Shown here: positions 1 through 9,139 of the stretch, piece by piece
How positions within the stretch are numbered: position 1 is the stretch's first letter
Layout of the letters: the number at the start of each line of letters is the position of its first letter
Source: Acidobacteriota bacterium
GTDB taxonomy: Bacteria; Acidobacteriota; Terriglobia; Acidiferrales; UBA7541
Assembly: GCA_013289665.1 (NCBI GenBank)
Contig: JABCZN010000004.1
Coordinates: 186,001-250,000 of the forward strand
Length of the DNA: 64,000 bases
Direction: 5' to 3'
Translations under genes and position numbers: made by a program
Notes under the pieces: generated by a model
The model's database searches: none
What the model was told of the DNA's origin: nothing
Seen by the model: only the letters and a program-made list of their open reading frames with translations

Positions 1-99
1 GTCGTGCGTCAGTGGGCCGTGGATCTGACCGGACCCCACAAACTCACCGAACGGGTAAGAAATGCGGTTGAATTCTTCTTGCGCGGAGCAAAACCCTAG
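1..99 (+). CDS. C-terminal tail of an unidentified protein (partial)
   Basis: An open frame enters the window from the left and ends at a TAG at 97-99, giving the last 32 residues of a protein (ending FFLRGAKP). The segment is amphipathic and looks helical. Such an ending would suit the ligand-binding half of a TetR-type regulator, but the fragment is too short to assign. The alcohol dehydrogenase follows on the same strand after about 90 bases. Confidence 0.45.
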   Translation, partial: VVRQWAVDLTGPHKLTERVRNAVEFFLRGAKP

Positions 100-191
100 C
101 GCGCAGGCTGATTTGGTTGAGAGAACCTGAACTCCACAATCCTGGCGATCGAAACTGAGTTACGTATCCCGGCTTTTTCGAGGTGGACGCG

Positions 192-1211
192 ATGAAGGCA
201 GCCATCCTGCACGAGTTCAAACAGCCCCTGACCATCGAAGACGTCGCGCGACCGAAGCCAGACGCGCATGAAGTGCTGATCGAAGTCGAAGCTTGCGGCG
301 TCTGCCACTCTGATCTGCACGTGGCCGACGGCGATTGGCCGCAGCTCATCCCCATCACCAAAAAACCATTGATCCTCGGGCATGAAATCGCAGGTCGCGT
401 CGTAGAAAAAGGCGCATCCGTTAATCACTTGGAACTCGGAGACCGCGTTGGCGTTCCCTGGGTTTACTGGACCTGTGGGGAGTGTGAGTTCTGCCGCGAG
501 GGGAATGAAAACCTCTGTACTAAACAACAGATCACCGGTGTAACCGTGGATGGCGGCTACGCTGAATTCGTGAAGGCTCCCGCGAGTCATGCCCTGAAGA
601 TTCAGGAGGGACTTTCCTCGATTGACGCTGCGCCGCTCTTCTGTGCCGGCGTCACGGTCTATCGCGCTTTGAATCACGCCAAAATCCAGCCCGGCCAAAG
701 GTTGGCCGTCTTCGGCGTCGGTGGCTTGGGCCACTTGGCCGTACAGATCGGGCTGGGACTGGGGGCCGCCGTCAGTGCCATTGATGTGTCCGATCGAAAA
801 CTCGCGCAGGCCAGGGGCTTGGGCGCTTCGGTCACCCTGAACACAACAAAAGTAAATGTCGTCAAGGAGTTGCGGCGCACGGGCGGCGTCCATGCCGCGC
901 TGGTGACTTCCGCCGCAAAAGCAGCTTACGACTCGGCATTTCCCTCCGTAAGACCCGGCGGGACTCTCCTCGTCGTCGGCTTACCCTCGGAATCCTTATG
1001 TTTCCCGCCAATTCTGATGGCCGCATCCGAGATACGTATCAAGGCTTCCTCAGTTGGCACGCGGCAGGATATGCGCGAACTGTTGACGATGGCGGCAGCA
1101 GGAAAGGTTCGCTGCGAGGTTCAGACGCGTCCCCTGGCGCAAGTGAATGAAGTTCATGAGCAACTGAGACACGGGCAAGTCCATGGCCGGATGGTGTTGG
1201 TTCCCCACTAA
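192..1211 (+). CDS. Zinc-dependent alcohol dehydrogenase (AdhP-like)
   Basis: This is a medium-chain, NAD(P)-dependent, zinc-containing alcohol dehydrogenase that interconverts alcohols and aldehydes in the cytoplasm. The catalytic zinc site is seen in CGVCHSDLH followed by the GHE motif. The structural zinc lobe has four cysteines in CGECEFCREGNENLC. The Rossmann loop is GVGGLGHLAVQ, roughly in the middle of the protein. The ATG at 192 is chosen because AGGTGG (181-186) sits five bases upstream and gives 339 residues, the usual length; the in-frame GTG at 183 lies inside that ribosome site. It stands alone between a gene tail and a receptor, so the substrate cannot be deduced. The family call is very secure. 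Confidence 0.93.
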   Translation: MKAAILHEFKQPLTIEDVARPKPDAHEVLIEVEACGVCHSDLHVADGDWPQLIPITKKPLILGHEIAGRVVEKGASVNHLELGDRVGVPWVYWTCGECEFCREGNENLCTKQQITGVTVDGGYAEFVKAPASHALKIQEGLSSIDAAPLFCAGVTVYRALNHAKIQPGQRLAVFGVGGLGHLAVQIGLGLGAAVSAIDVSDRKLAQARGLGASVTLNTTKVNVVKELRRTGGVHAALVTSAAKAAYDSAFPSVRPGGTLLVVGLPSESLCFPPILMAASEIRIKASSVGTRQDMRELLTMAAAGKVRCEVQTRPLAQVNEVHEQLRHGQVHGRMVLVPH

Positions 1212-1602
1212 ACAATCCTCGAACCCGACGCCCGCCAAGAAGCAAGTGCGGCGCCGTGTGCACCCCGCACAATCCACCCCCAATTCAGCGACGTTGTTCG
1301 CTGGCGGCAGGCTCCCTCCCGTTCGGGGGGCCGAATTGCTGAATCGTCTTGACGTTAGTAAATATTATGTGATACGCACTATCATAATTTTGAATATATC
1401 GGTCGAGGGGTATCGAGTCCTTAAGGGGTGACGTACGGTCTCTTGCCGCGTCTGAATGTGAATTGACGAGCCCGGAAAAATCCGGCAGCGGGTTCGGTTG
1501 CGCCGTTATGGCCATCGCCGCGATGAGGTTGTATGGGACAAAGCTTAAATTGCTCCAATGTAGAGAAGACTCCGTGATGTGCTCGATTTGCCAGGAGGAT
1601 CT
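1212..1602. other. Intergenic leader of the first TonB-dependent receptor
   Basis: This is about 390 bases without a gene. A TTGACG at 1349-1354 lies in an AT-richer stretch, but no good -10 box follows at the right distance, so it is at best a weak promoter candidate. A clear ribosome site AGGAGG at 1593-1598 precedes the receptor ATG at 1603. Nothing else was recognised. Confidence 0.4.
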
Positions 1603-4600
1603 ATGAGGTCAACATTGCTAGCCGGCGCTTTCGCGCTATGCATGTGGTTGTATCCGGCGAATACTCTGGTGTTTGCTCAAGGTACTGGCACTTCGGGTGA
1701 GGTCAGAGGAATGGTGACTGATGCCACCGGTGGTACGGTTCCGAAGGCCACTGTGGAGATAGAAGATGTCGAGAAAGGAGTACGGCGGACGGCTATCACC
1801 GGAAGCGACGGCGAGTTTCGGTTGACGGGGCTCCCCCCGTCAACCTACAGCGTGACCGTGCGACTCGCCGGCTTTCAGACGGAAACTCACAGGAATGTTG
1901 TGGTCAACGTTGGGCAGACGCTCATTCTGGATTTTCAGCTGCGGGTAGCGACGGGCACGGCGCAAATCGAAGTGACGAGTGAGGTGCCAGCGGTAGAAAC
2001 GGCCAGGGGAAGCCAAGCGGACACCCTGGTCCAGCAATATATCGCCGACCTGCCCATTGGGCGTCGCGACTATCTCACGTTTACTTTGTTGGCTCCAGGT
2101 GTGAGCAATTCAAACACGATTGCCGACAATGCCGACTTTCGCGTCAAACAGACGCCGCAGAGCGGACTCTCGTTCTATGGCAGCAACGGCAGGGGGAACA
2201 GCGTAACAGTTGACGGAGGGGAAGCCAACGACGACGCCGGCGGCGTTCGCCTGAACCTGAGCCAGGACGCCGTGCAAGAGTTCCAGATAAACCGCAGCAA
2301 TTATGGGGCTGAGTTGGGCGGGGCGAGCGGCGCGACAATCAATATCGTTTCCAAGTCCGGCACCAACGATTTGCACGGGAGTCTCTTCGGCTTTTTCCGG
2401 AACGATGCCATGGATGCCCGCGACCCCTTTGCTTTCACGCAAGCACTGGTGCCGGGCCAGACATTTTCCCTGACGTCGCAGGGGACCCCGATCAAGGATT
2501 CCCTGAATCGCCAGCAATTTGGGGGTAATGTGGGATTCCCCCTCCGAAAAGACAAAACATTTTTGTACCTGGCTTACGAAGGGCTGCGTTCGGATGCACA
2601 GGACTCTGTCCCATTGCTGACGAACAGCAATATTTTTTCTCCCACCATCACCCAGCAGACGATTATCGGCAATCTGGCGGCGCAACCGGCTACCAATATG
2701 GTGCCTTGCCTGACGACGAATCCGGCGAATCCACTATCGAATCCCTTAATTCTGCCCGCGCCAACTTGCGCGTTCGCGCTAAGCAGTCTTCTTACCGTAA
2801 ACCCCGCGGCCGGCCCCAATCCGTTCATTCCTCCGATAAAATCCATTCTGGATCCCTACGTTGTGAATCAGTTCGAGACCAATGGCGGGCTGTTTCCGTT
2901 CCCGATCCGCTCCAACGATTTCTCCGCACGCCTGGATCATCGGTTCAGCGACAACGATCAGGGTTTCCTGCGCTACAGTTTCGCGCACCTCACGGAAAAG
3001 GACCCGGACCTCCAGGCATTGACCGCGTTTTCCCGCGGCACCTCGGAACTTGCCTGGGATAGCACTTTGCAGGGTTCGTGGTTCCATCAATTCAACGCCT
3101 CGATGGCAAACGAAGCCCGCATCCAATGGAACATTTATCAATTCAATGTGGACACCAATGACCCCGGTGGGCCGGGGCTGGATGTGGAGGGCTTCGGTTT
3201 CTTTGGCCGGGGTATTTTTCTGCCGAGCCGCACGACCGGGCGGCGCTATGAATTTGCCGACAACCTGAGCATTCTTCGCGGGCACCATACGATTAAATTC
3301 GGATTCGATGAGATAGTTCGCGGCAACAACACCACGTCACAGACGTTCTTTCCCGGTCGATTCGAATTTCTGGAACTTCCCGGCGCTTTGGTCAGCCTGT
3401 GTTTGGAGGCGCCTGCGGCTTGCGGTGTCTCTGCGCCGGAATCGAGCATAAGCACGCTGCAGTCCTGGAGCCTGGGGTTGCCCGCCTTTTATGAACAAGG
3501 TTTCGGCAACCCGAAGTACGTGCAAACCCGTCCCTTCACGGCGCTATATGCGCAAGATACCTGGCAGGTGCGGTCCAACTTCACGCTGAACTATGGCTTG
3601 CGATACGAGTTGGATTCACAGTACGGGCCATTGCATACGCCCAAGAAAAATTTCGGCCCCCGCGTATCGTTCTCCTGGGATCCACTCAACGACCATAAGA
3701 CGGTGATTCGCGCCGGCTATGGCATTTTTTATTCCCCGATTTATGCGCAGATCCCCGGCGTCGTGCAGGTGCTGGGCAATGTCAATGGCACGCGCACCAT
3801 CGCCAATACCCTCGTTACCATTCTCGGAGCGCCTACAGGCAATTCGGCGCACCCCTTCACCAGTTCAGCGGAGATTTTCCAGACGCTCTATGCGGAGGGG
3901 TTCAATCCGGCAAATCCCCTGCAGAACAGCATTATTGGTTGCGGCACGCCGCCCGCCGGTCAGTTCGCCTGCCTTACACCCGCCGACTTGACGCAGTTTG
4001 GCCTGACCGTTGCCAATACGGGCCCCCTACCGCCGGGAACCGTGCTCTTCGCGGGCCAAAATAATTATAAGAGTCCGATGTCGCAGCAGGTCTCGCTGGG
4101 CATCGAGCGGGAAATAGGGGCAGGCTTCTCGGTGTCCGCTAACTACATTTACGTTCATACGACTCATCTACCCGTGGCGATCGACACAAACCTGTTGCCC
4201 GGGGCGCCAGTCTGCCCCACCGCGGGGCCGGCGGCCTGTGGTCAACCAGGGGTTGGGGCAAACGGCCTCCCGACGAATGGTCTCGCTTTCCAAGACTGGG
4301 GAGCGCCCGCTTGCGCGGCCACTCCCGCCCTGTGCTTTGCAGATCCCACCCATACGATTCTGCAGAACAATGTGTACAGTTCCCTGGCGACCGCGCTCTA
4401 TCAGGGCGGCATTTTTGAGCTCAAAAAGCGCTTTTCGAACCATTTCCTGCTGATGGCGAACTATACCTACAGCAAAGCGATTGACGAATCCACAGACTTC
4501 AACAGTGACTATTCGCCGTTTAACGCGACATGTCTCAGGTGCGACCGGTCGGTGTCCGATTTTGACCAGCGGCACAAAGTGGTCATCGCCGGAGTGTTCG

Positions 4601-5052
4601 AAAGCCCGTGGGAAAATTCACGCATCCTGGGCGGTTTCCAGCTTTCTCCCGTCTTTAATTACAACAGCGGCCATCCCTTTAATCTTCTCGCCGGCGCCGA
4701 CATCAACGGTGACGGTCATTTCACCAACGACCGTCCGCCAGGTGCGGCGCGAAACAGTGGCCTTGGGCCAAGCTATTACGACTTCGACATGCGCCTTAGC
4801 CGCGCTTTCAAGGTGGGCGAGAAAGCTTCCCTTCAATTCACCGCGGAAGCTTTTAACCTCGCGAACCACACGAACTATGCCAGCGTAAACAATATTGTGG
4901 GCGCCGCGTTTGCCCCGCCGTTCAAAGTGCGCGGGATAACTCCAGGCACGGTCCTCAGCGATGGAACGGTGGTTTCACCGAGTACGCCGCTTGGTTTCAC
5001 GGCCGCGTTCCCCAAGCGTCAAATCCAACTCGGGGCGCGCTTCACGTTCTAG
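1603..5052 (+). CDS. TonB-dependent receptor, Oar-like, carboxypeptidase-regulatory domain
   Basis: This is a 1149-residue outer membrane receptor of the Oar type, thought to import or bind large substrates using TonB energy. The start at 1603 is set by AGGAGG at 1593-1598 and gives a signal peptide ending near LVFAQ; a GTG eight codons earlier lacks a ribosome site. After the signal comes a carboxypeptidase-regulatory-like beta-sandwich (GMVTDATGGTVPKATVEIED and GEFRLTGLPPSTYSVTV), then a plug region, then a long beta-barrel. The protein ends in ARFTF, the aromatic C-terminus typical of outer membrane barrels. No SusD-like partner is next to it. Its position before a secreted hydrolase and acyl-CoA genes hints at a lipid-like or ester substrate, but that is inference. 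Confidence 0.9.
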   Translation: MRSTLLAGAFALCMWLYPANTLVFAQGTGTSGEVRGMVTDATGGTVPKATVEIEDVEKGVRRTAITGSDGEFRLTGLPPSTYSVTVRLAGFQTETHRNVVVNVGQTLILDFQLRVATGTAQIEVTSEVPAVETARGSQADTLVQQYIADLPIGRRDYLTFTLLAPGVSNSNTIADNADFRVKQTPQSGLSFYGSNGRGNSVTVDGGEANDDAGGVRLNLSQDAVQEFQINRSNYGAELGGASGATINIVSKSGTNDLHGSLFGFFRNDAMDARDPFAFTQALVPGQTFSLTSQGTPIKDSLNRQQFGGNVGFPLRKDKTFLYLAYEGLRSDAQDSVPLLTNSNIFSPTITQQTIIGNLAAQPATNMVPCLTTNPANPLSNPLILPAPTCAFALSSLLTVNPAAGPNPFIPPIKSILDPYVVNQFETNGGLFPFPIRSNDFSARLDHRFSDNDQGFLRYSFAHLTEKDPDLQALTAFSRGTSELAWDSTLQGSWFHQFNASMANEARIQWNIYQFNVDTNDPGGPGLDVEGFGFFGRGIFLPSRTTGRRYEFADNLSILRGHHTIKFGFDEIVRGNNTTSQTFFPGRFEFLELPGALVSLCLEAPAACGVSAPESSISTLQSWSLGLPAFYEQGFGNPKYVQTRPFTALYAQDTWQVRSNFTLNYGLRYELDSQYGPLHTPKKNFGPRVSFSWDPLNDHKTVIRAGYGIFYSPIYAQIPGVVQVLGNVNGTRTIANTLVTILGAPTGNSAHPFTSSAEIFQTLYAEGFNPANPLQNSIIGCGTPPAGQFACLTPADLTQFGLTVANTGPLPPGTVLFAGQNNYKSPMSQQVSLGIEREIGAGFSVSANYIYVHTTHLPVAIDTNLLPGAPVCPTAGPAACGQPGVGANGLPTNGLAFQDWGAPACAATPALCFADPTHTILQNNVYSSLATALYQGGIFELKKRFSNHFLLMANYTYSKAIDESTDFNSDYSPFNATCLRCDRSVSDFDQRHKVVIAGVFESPWENSRILGGFQLSPVFNYNSGHPFNLLAGADINGDGHFTNDRPPGAARNSGLGPSYYDFDMRLSRAFKVGEKASLQFTAEAFNLANHTNYASVNNIVGAAFAPPFKVRGITPGTVLSDGTVVSPSTPLGFTAAFPKRQIQLGARFTF

Positions 5053-5192
5053 CCTCTGGCATCCCGCCGCATAGTAGCAGTCGCCGGAGTGCTTGAGACA
5101 AAGCGGTGTCCGATGAACACGACGAAAGCACAGTCCTTCCGCGCGGTCGGTGCTGGCAAGCTTTCGAATTTTACAGCGGAGGGAATCTGACT

Positions 5193-6614
5193 ATGTGGCG
5201 GCAAATAAAGCGGGGAATTTTCAATATTGCATCGGCGACAATTCTTATTTTCGCGGCTGCGGGCGCAACCTGGGCACAACCGGGTGTTGTCACCCACGCA
5301 GGGACGCTACCGGACGGCGCAACTTTTCTGATTGAGGTGCCGGCAAACTGGAACGGGACGCTTTTCCTCTACAGTCACGGGTACGTGGTTCCCGGTAGTC
5401 CAAACCCCGCTCAGGATTTCGCTATCACCGATCCCGCCACGCGCTTTTTCATGCTCTCAAGCGGATTCGCTCTCGCAGGCTCTTCTTATGCGACCACCGG
5501 CTGGGCTATCCAACAGGCGCTGCCCGATCAGATAGCTGTGCTTGACATTTTCTCGCAAACGGTGGGAACGCCAAAACGCACGATCGCCTGGGGACATTCC
5601 CTCGGCGGCATGATCACCGCGGGCTTGATTCAGCTCTATCCGGATCGCTTTGACGCCGCGCTCCCGATGTGTGGCGTTCTCTCCGGGGGGATTGCTACAT
5701 GGAATACGGCGCTCGATTCGGCTTTCGCGTTCAAGACCTTGCTCGGGGCACCCGGCCTGCAGGTTGCAAACATCACCGATCCCGTTGGCAACCTGAAACT
5801 CGCGGAGGGACTGCTGGCAGCTGCCGCGGGTACAGCGCAAGGCAGAGCGCGCCTATCCCTTGTTGCTGCGCTCGGCGATACGCCAGGTTGGTTTACCCCT
5901 CTTTCGCCGGAACCAAGCCCTGCGGATTTCGCCGATCAGCAAATCAACCAATTCCTCTGGGCTTCCATGGTGGACTTTCCATTCGCGTTTGCGTTTCGCG
6001 CCGAACTCGAGTTCCGCGCCCAGGGCAACCCTTCCTGGAATACGGGCGTGGATTACCGCCGCCAGTTCGAACATTCCGCGGATGCCGCCGAAGTCCGTGC
6101 ACTTTATGCGCAGGCAGGGCTGGATCTCGATGCTGATCTCAAAATGTTGAACGAAACCGAGCGCATCGGCGCCGATCCACAGGCCGCGAACTACCTGAAG
6201 GAAAACATCACCTACAACGGCGAAATTCACATCCCGGTTCTGACCCTGCACACCACTGGCGACGGTTTGGTGGTCGTCGAGAATGAAAGCGCGTACCGGG
6301 ACATTGTGGGCGAAGAAGGCAACGAACGATTCCTGCGCCGCAGGTTTATTTCGCGCGCCGGGCATTGCGCTTTCACACCGGCGGAAACGATTGCCGCGAT
6401 GAAAGCCCTTTTAAACCGGCTGGATACCGGTCAATGGGGCCCCCTGGATGTGACCGATCTGAACAATGAAGCGGAAGCCCTCGGCTCCAGCTTCAATATT
6501 TTCGCCAATTCCGCAGGCATGATTGTTCCCGTGGCTCCGGCATTCGTAGAATTTCATCCCAGCCAGTATCTGCGGCCGTTTGATGCAGAAGACAAGGATC
6601 ACGACAAGGATTGA
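5193..6614 (+). CDS. Exported alpha/beta hydrolase
   Basis: This is a 473-residue serine hydrolase of the alpha/beta fold, probably an esterase or peptidase-like enzyme in the periplasm or outside the cell. The nucleophile elbow is GHSLGG, the acid is probably the Asp in TTGDGLVV, and the base is probably the His in RAGHCAF. The ATG at 5193 is preferred over an earlier one at 5106 because a purine-rich site (GCGGAGGGAA, 5176-5185) precedes it and a signal peptide follows (ending near ATWAQ). The C-terminus is a charged DAEDKDHDKD tail. The SDR gene starts 34 bases downstream, so the two are likely co-transcribed. It may release the acid used by the following acyl-CoA pathway (inference). Confidence 0.82.
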   Translation: MWRQIKRGIFNIASATILIFAAAGATWAQPGVVTHAGTLPDGATFLIEVPANWNGTLFLYSHGYVVPGSPNPAQDFAITDPATRFFMLSSGFALAGSSYATTGWAIQQALPDQIAVLDIFSQTVGTPKRTIAWGHSLGGMITAGLIQLYPDRFDAALPMCGVLSGGIATWNTALDSAFAFKTLLGAPGLQVANITDPVGNLKLAEGLLAAAAGTAQGRARLSLVAALGDTPGWFTPLSPEPSPADFADQQINQFLWASMVDFPFAFAFRAELEFRAQGNPSWNTGVDYRRQFEHSADAAEVRALYAQAGLDLDADLKMLNETERIGADPQAANYLKENITYNGEIHIPVLTLHTTGDGLVVVENESAYRDIVGEEGNERFLRRRFISRAGHCAFTPAETIAAMKALLNRLDTGQWGPLDVTDLNNEAEALGSSFNIFANSAGMIVPVAPAFVEFHPSQYLRPFDAEDKDHDKD

Positions 6615-6648
6615 AAAACCAGGCGGCACGTGCGTCGAGGATTCTTCG

Positions 6649-7416
6649 GTGAACGTTAAAAAACTCTTTGACCTTTCAGGACGCGTAGCCATCGTTACCG
6701 GGGGATCGGTTGGGCTTGGCCGGCAAATGGCCGAAGGCTTCGCGGAAATGGGAGCGAAGCTGGTTCTCTGCGCCCGTAAGAAGGAGCGCTGCCTGCAGGC
6801 GGCCGCGGAACTGCAAAAGCTCGGCGTCGAGGTTCTTGCACTCGGTTGCGATGTCAAGGATCCCGCCAGCATTCAAGCGGTGGCGGACGCCACGGTCAAG
6901 CAATTTGGGCGCATCGACATCCTGGTCAACAATGCGGGCACTTCCTGGGGCGCGCCAGTGGAGGTGATGACACTCGAGCAGTGGAGCAAGGTCATCGAAA
7001 CCAACTTGACCGGAACGTTTCTTTTCTCGCAAGCCGTGGGTAAGGTCATGATTGCGCAGCGCCGCGGAAAAATCATCAACATCGCTTCCGTTGCCGGGTT
7101 GCGCGGTTCACCGCCAAGTTTCTCCGCCATCGGCTACAGCGCGAGCAAAGGGGGAGTGATCATTTTCACGAAAGACTTGGCGTGCAAGTGGGGCATGCAC
7201 AACATTCAGGTAAATGCGATTGCGCCTGGCTGGTTTCCGACCGATATGTCGGGAAAAGTCATCGAGCGAAATAAGGAAATGCTGTTGGCAGGCATACCGG
7301 CGGGCCGCTTTGGCGGGCCGGATGATCTGAAAGGAGCCGCTGTTTTTCTGGCTTCCGATGCGTCGAATTTTGTGACCGGAAATATTCTTGTGGTTGACGG
7401 AGGTCAATCCGCCTGA
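6649..7416 (+). CDS. Short-chain dehydrogenase/reductase (SDR)
   Basis: This is a classical SDR of 255 residues that oxidises or reduces a hydroxyl or keto group with NAD(P). It has the cofactor motif TGGSVGLGRQ near residue 17, the NNAG motif, and the catalytic YSASKGG with an upstream serine in IASVAG. The GTG at 6649 is chosen because a CGAGGA ribosome site (6636-6641) lies seven bases upstream and the protein then begins at the usual place; an ATG at 6580 would overlap the hydrolase. The acyl-CoA ligase follows after 17 bases. In this setting it could act on a hydroxyacyl or ketoacyl intermediate, for example reducing a 4-ketoacyl-CoA to its 4-hydroxy form (inference). Confidence 0.9.
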   Translation: MNVKKLFDLSGRVAIVTGGSVGLGRQMAEGFAEMGAKLVLCARKKERCLQAAAELQKLGVEVLALGCDVKDPASIQAVADATVKQFGRIDILVNNAGTSWGAPVEVMTLEQWSKVIETNLTGTFLFSQAVGKVMIAQRRGKIINIASVAGLRGSPPSFSAIGYSASKGGVIIFTKDLACKWGMHNIQVNAIAPGWFPTDMSGKVIERNKEMLLAGIPAGRFGGPDDLKGAAVFLASDASNFVTGNILVVDGGQSA

Positions 7417-7433
7417 TCCGGGCGAGGCACGCC

Positions 7434-9050
7434 ATGAACATTCCCCTTACCCCTTTGCGCTTCCTTCGCTATGCGGAGCAGCAATACCCGCGCAGAACCG
7501 CGGTGGTTTGCAATCAGGAGAGATTTACCTATGCGGAATTCGCAGATCGCACACGTCGTCTGGCGGGAGCGCTGCGGCAGGCTGGCATCCATCCCGGCGA
7601 CCGCGTGGCTTTCCTCAGCGCGAATTGCCACCGCTTGCTCGAAGCCTATTACGGAGTACTGGAAGCCGGCGGCGTTCTGCTGCCGCTAAACATCCGGCTT
7701 GCCCCCAGCGAACTTGCGTACATATTGAACGACGCAGGGGCAACAATTCTTTTCGTTGAAAAGCAGTTTCTCGGCTTGGTCGATTCTTTTCACAAGGATA
7801 TTCCTTCGGTAAAAATGATCTGCCAACTCGAAGGCGCCCCGGAAGCGCCCTGGCTCTCTCCGCAAAGCTACGAAGAGCTGCTTGACGTGGCCGCGCCCTA
7901 TCGTGCTGACATTGCCGCTATTGATGAAAACGCCCTGGCCGAGCTTTTCTACACCAGCGGGACCAGCGCCAATCCCAAGGGCGTGATGCTTACACACAGG
8001 AATATCTATCTCCACGCGGTGCACGTGTGCCTGGGATTCCACATCGAGAGCGGAGCCGTCGAACTCCACACCATTCCTCTGTTTCACGCGAATGGCTGGG
8101 GTGTCGCGCACTTCCTCACCTTGCTTGGCGGGAAGCATGTGATGATTCACCGCTTCGAAACCACGGAAGTCTTTCGTCTCATTGAGAAGGAAGGCGTTCA
8201 TTCCTGCAGCCTTGTTCCCATCATGGCCACGGCTCTCGTGAATTGCCCGGAGCGCCCCAAATACAACCTGAGCAGCCTGCGGCGGATTGTAATCGGCGGC
8301 GCCGCGTCTTCTCCAACTCTCATTCGGGAGGTCGAAGAAAAACTCGGTTGCGAGTGCTATTCAGGCTACGGATTGACGGAAACTTCACCGGCGCTTTCGC
8401 TTTCTCCGATAAAGCCAGAGCTGGGATGGCAAGGCGAGCGGCGCTTTGTGGGGCAAGCGATGACGGGATATGCGATTCCCGGCGTGGAGTTGCGCGTGGT
8501 GGACGCGAACGACAATGACGTGCCCCGCGACGGGCTGAGTATCGGCGAAATCGTTGCGCGAAGCGATGGCGTGATGGAGGGATACTGGCGGCAGCCAGCC
8601 GCTTCCGCCGAAGCCTTGCGCGGCGGTTGGTTCCATACGGGAGACATGGCCACGGTCAGCGAAGACGGCTACCTGCTGGTTGTCGATCGCAAGAAAGACA
8701 TCATCGTCAGCGGGGGCGAGAACATCTCCTCTCTCGAACTTGAGAAGGCCATCCTTGCTCACCCCGCGGTCCTCGAAGCCGGGGTGATTCCGGTTCCCGA
8801 TGAGAAATGGGGAGAGGTTCCCAAAGCCCTGGTGGTCTTAAAGCCAAATGCCTGTGCCTCGGAGGCTGAACTCATCAAGTTCTGCCGTTCGCGCCTGGCC
8901 CATTACAAGTGCCCGCGCTCATTCGAGTTCGTTACCGGTTTGCCTAAAACCGCAACCGGAAAGATTCTGAAAAAAGATCTGCGGAAAAAATACTGGCACG
9001 GCGCGGATACGATTCGCCCGGACTTTGTTGCACGAAAGAGCGGCACCTGA
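7434..9050 (+). CDS. Acyl-CoA synthetase (AMP-forming)
   Basis: This is a 538-residue fatty-acid or aryl-acid CoA ligase of the ANL superfamily. It activates a carboxylic acid to its acyl-adenylate and then the CoA thioester in the cytoplasm, the entry step to beta-oxidation. The phosphate-binding loop YTSGTSANPKGVMLTH lies at about residues 173-188, YSGYGLTETSP near 305, GWFHTGDMA near 400, and the catalytic lysine in PKTATGKILKKDL near 515. Length and motif order are normal. The acid cannot be told from sequence. It is linked upstream to an SDR and downstream to two acyl-CoA dehydrogenases, so it very probably feeds the same pathway. Confidence 0.95.
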   Translation: MNIPLTPLRFLRYAEQQYPRRTAVVCNQERFTYAEFADRTRRLAGALRQAGIHPGDRVAFLSANCHRLLEAYYGVLEAGGVLLPLNIRLAPSELAYILNDAGATILFVEKQFLGLVDSFHKDIPSVKMICQLEGAPEAPWLSPQSYEELLDVAAPYRADIAAIDENALAELFYTSGTSANPKGVMLTHRNIYLHAVHVCLGFHIESGAVELHTIPLFHANGWGVAHFLTLLGGKHVMIHRFETTEVFRLIEKEGVHSCSLVPIMATALVNCPERPKYNLSSLRRIVIGGAASSPTLIREVEEKLGCECYSGYGLTETSPALSLSPIKPELGWQGERRFVGQAMTGYAIPGVELRVVDANDNDVPRDGLSIGEIVARSDGVMEGYWRQPAASAEALRGGWFHTGDMATVSEDGYLLVVDRKKDIIVSGGENISSLELEKAILAHPAVLEAGVIPVPDEKWGEVPKALVVLKPNACASEAELIKFCRSRLAHYKCPRSFEFVTGLPKTATGKILKKDLRKKYWHGADTIRPDFVARKSGT

Positions 9051-9139
9051 GCCGGTTTTCTGCGCCGAGAATTGCCCGGCCTGGAAAAGAGAATCTGCGG
9101 AATGCAGCCCGGAACGGATACTGCGAAGGAGCGTTTTCC

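Noticed and set aside
1349..1377. Promoter before the first TonB receptor
   Set aside because: TTGACG is a fair -35 box, but the -10 position reads ATACGC; too weak to list as a promoter.
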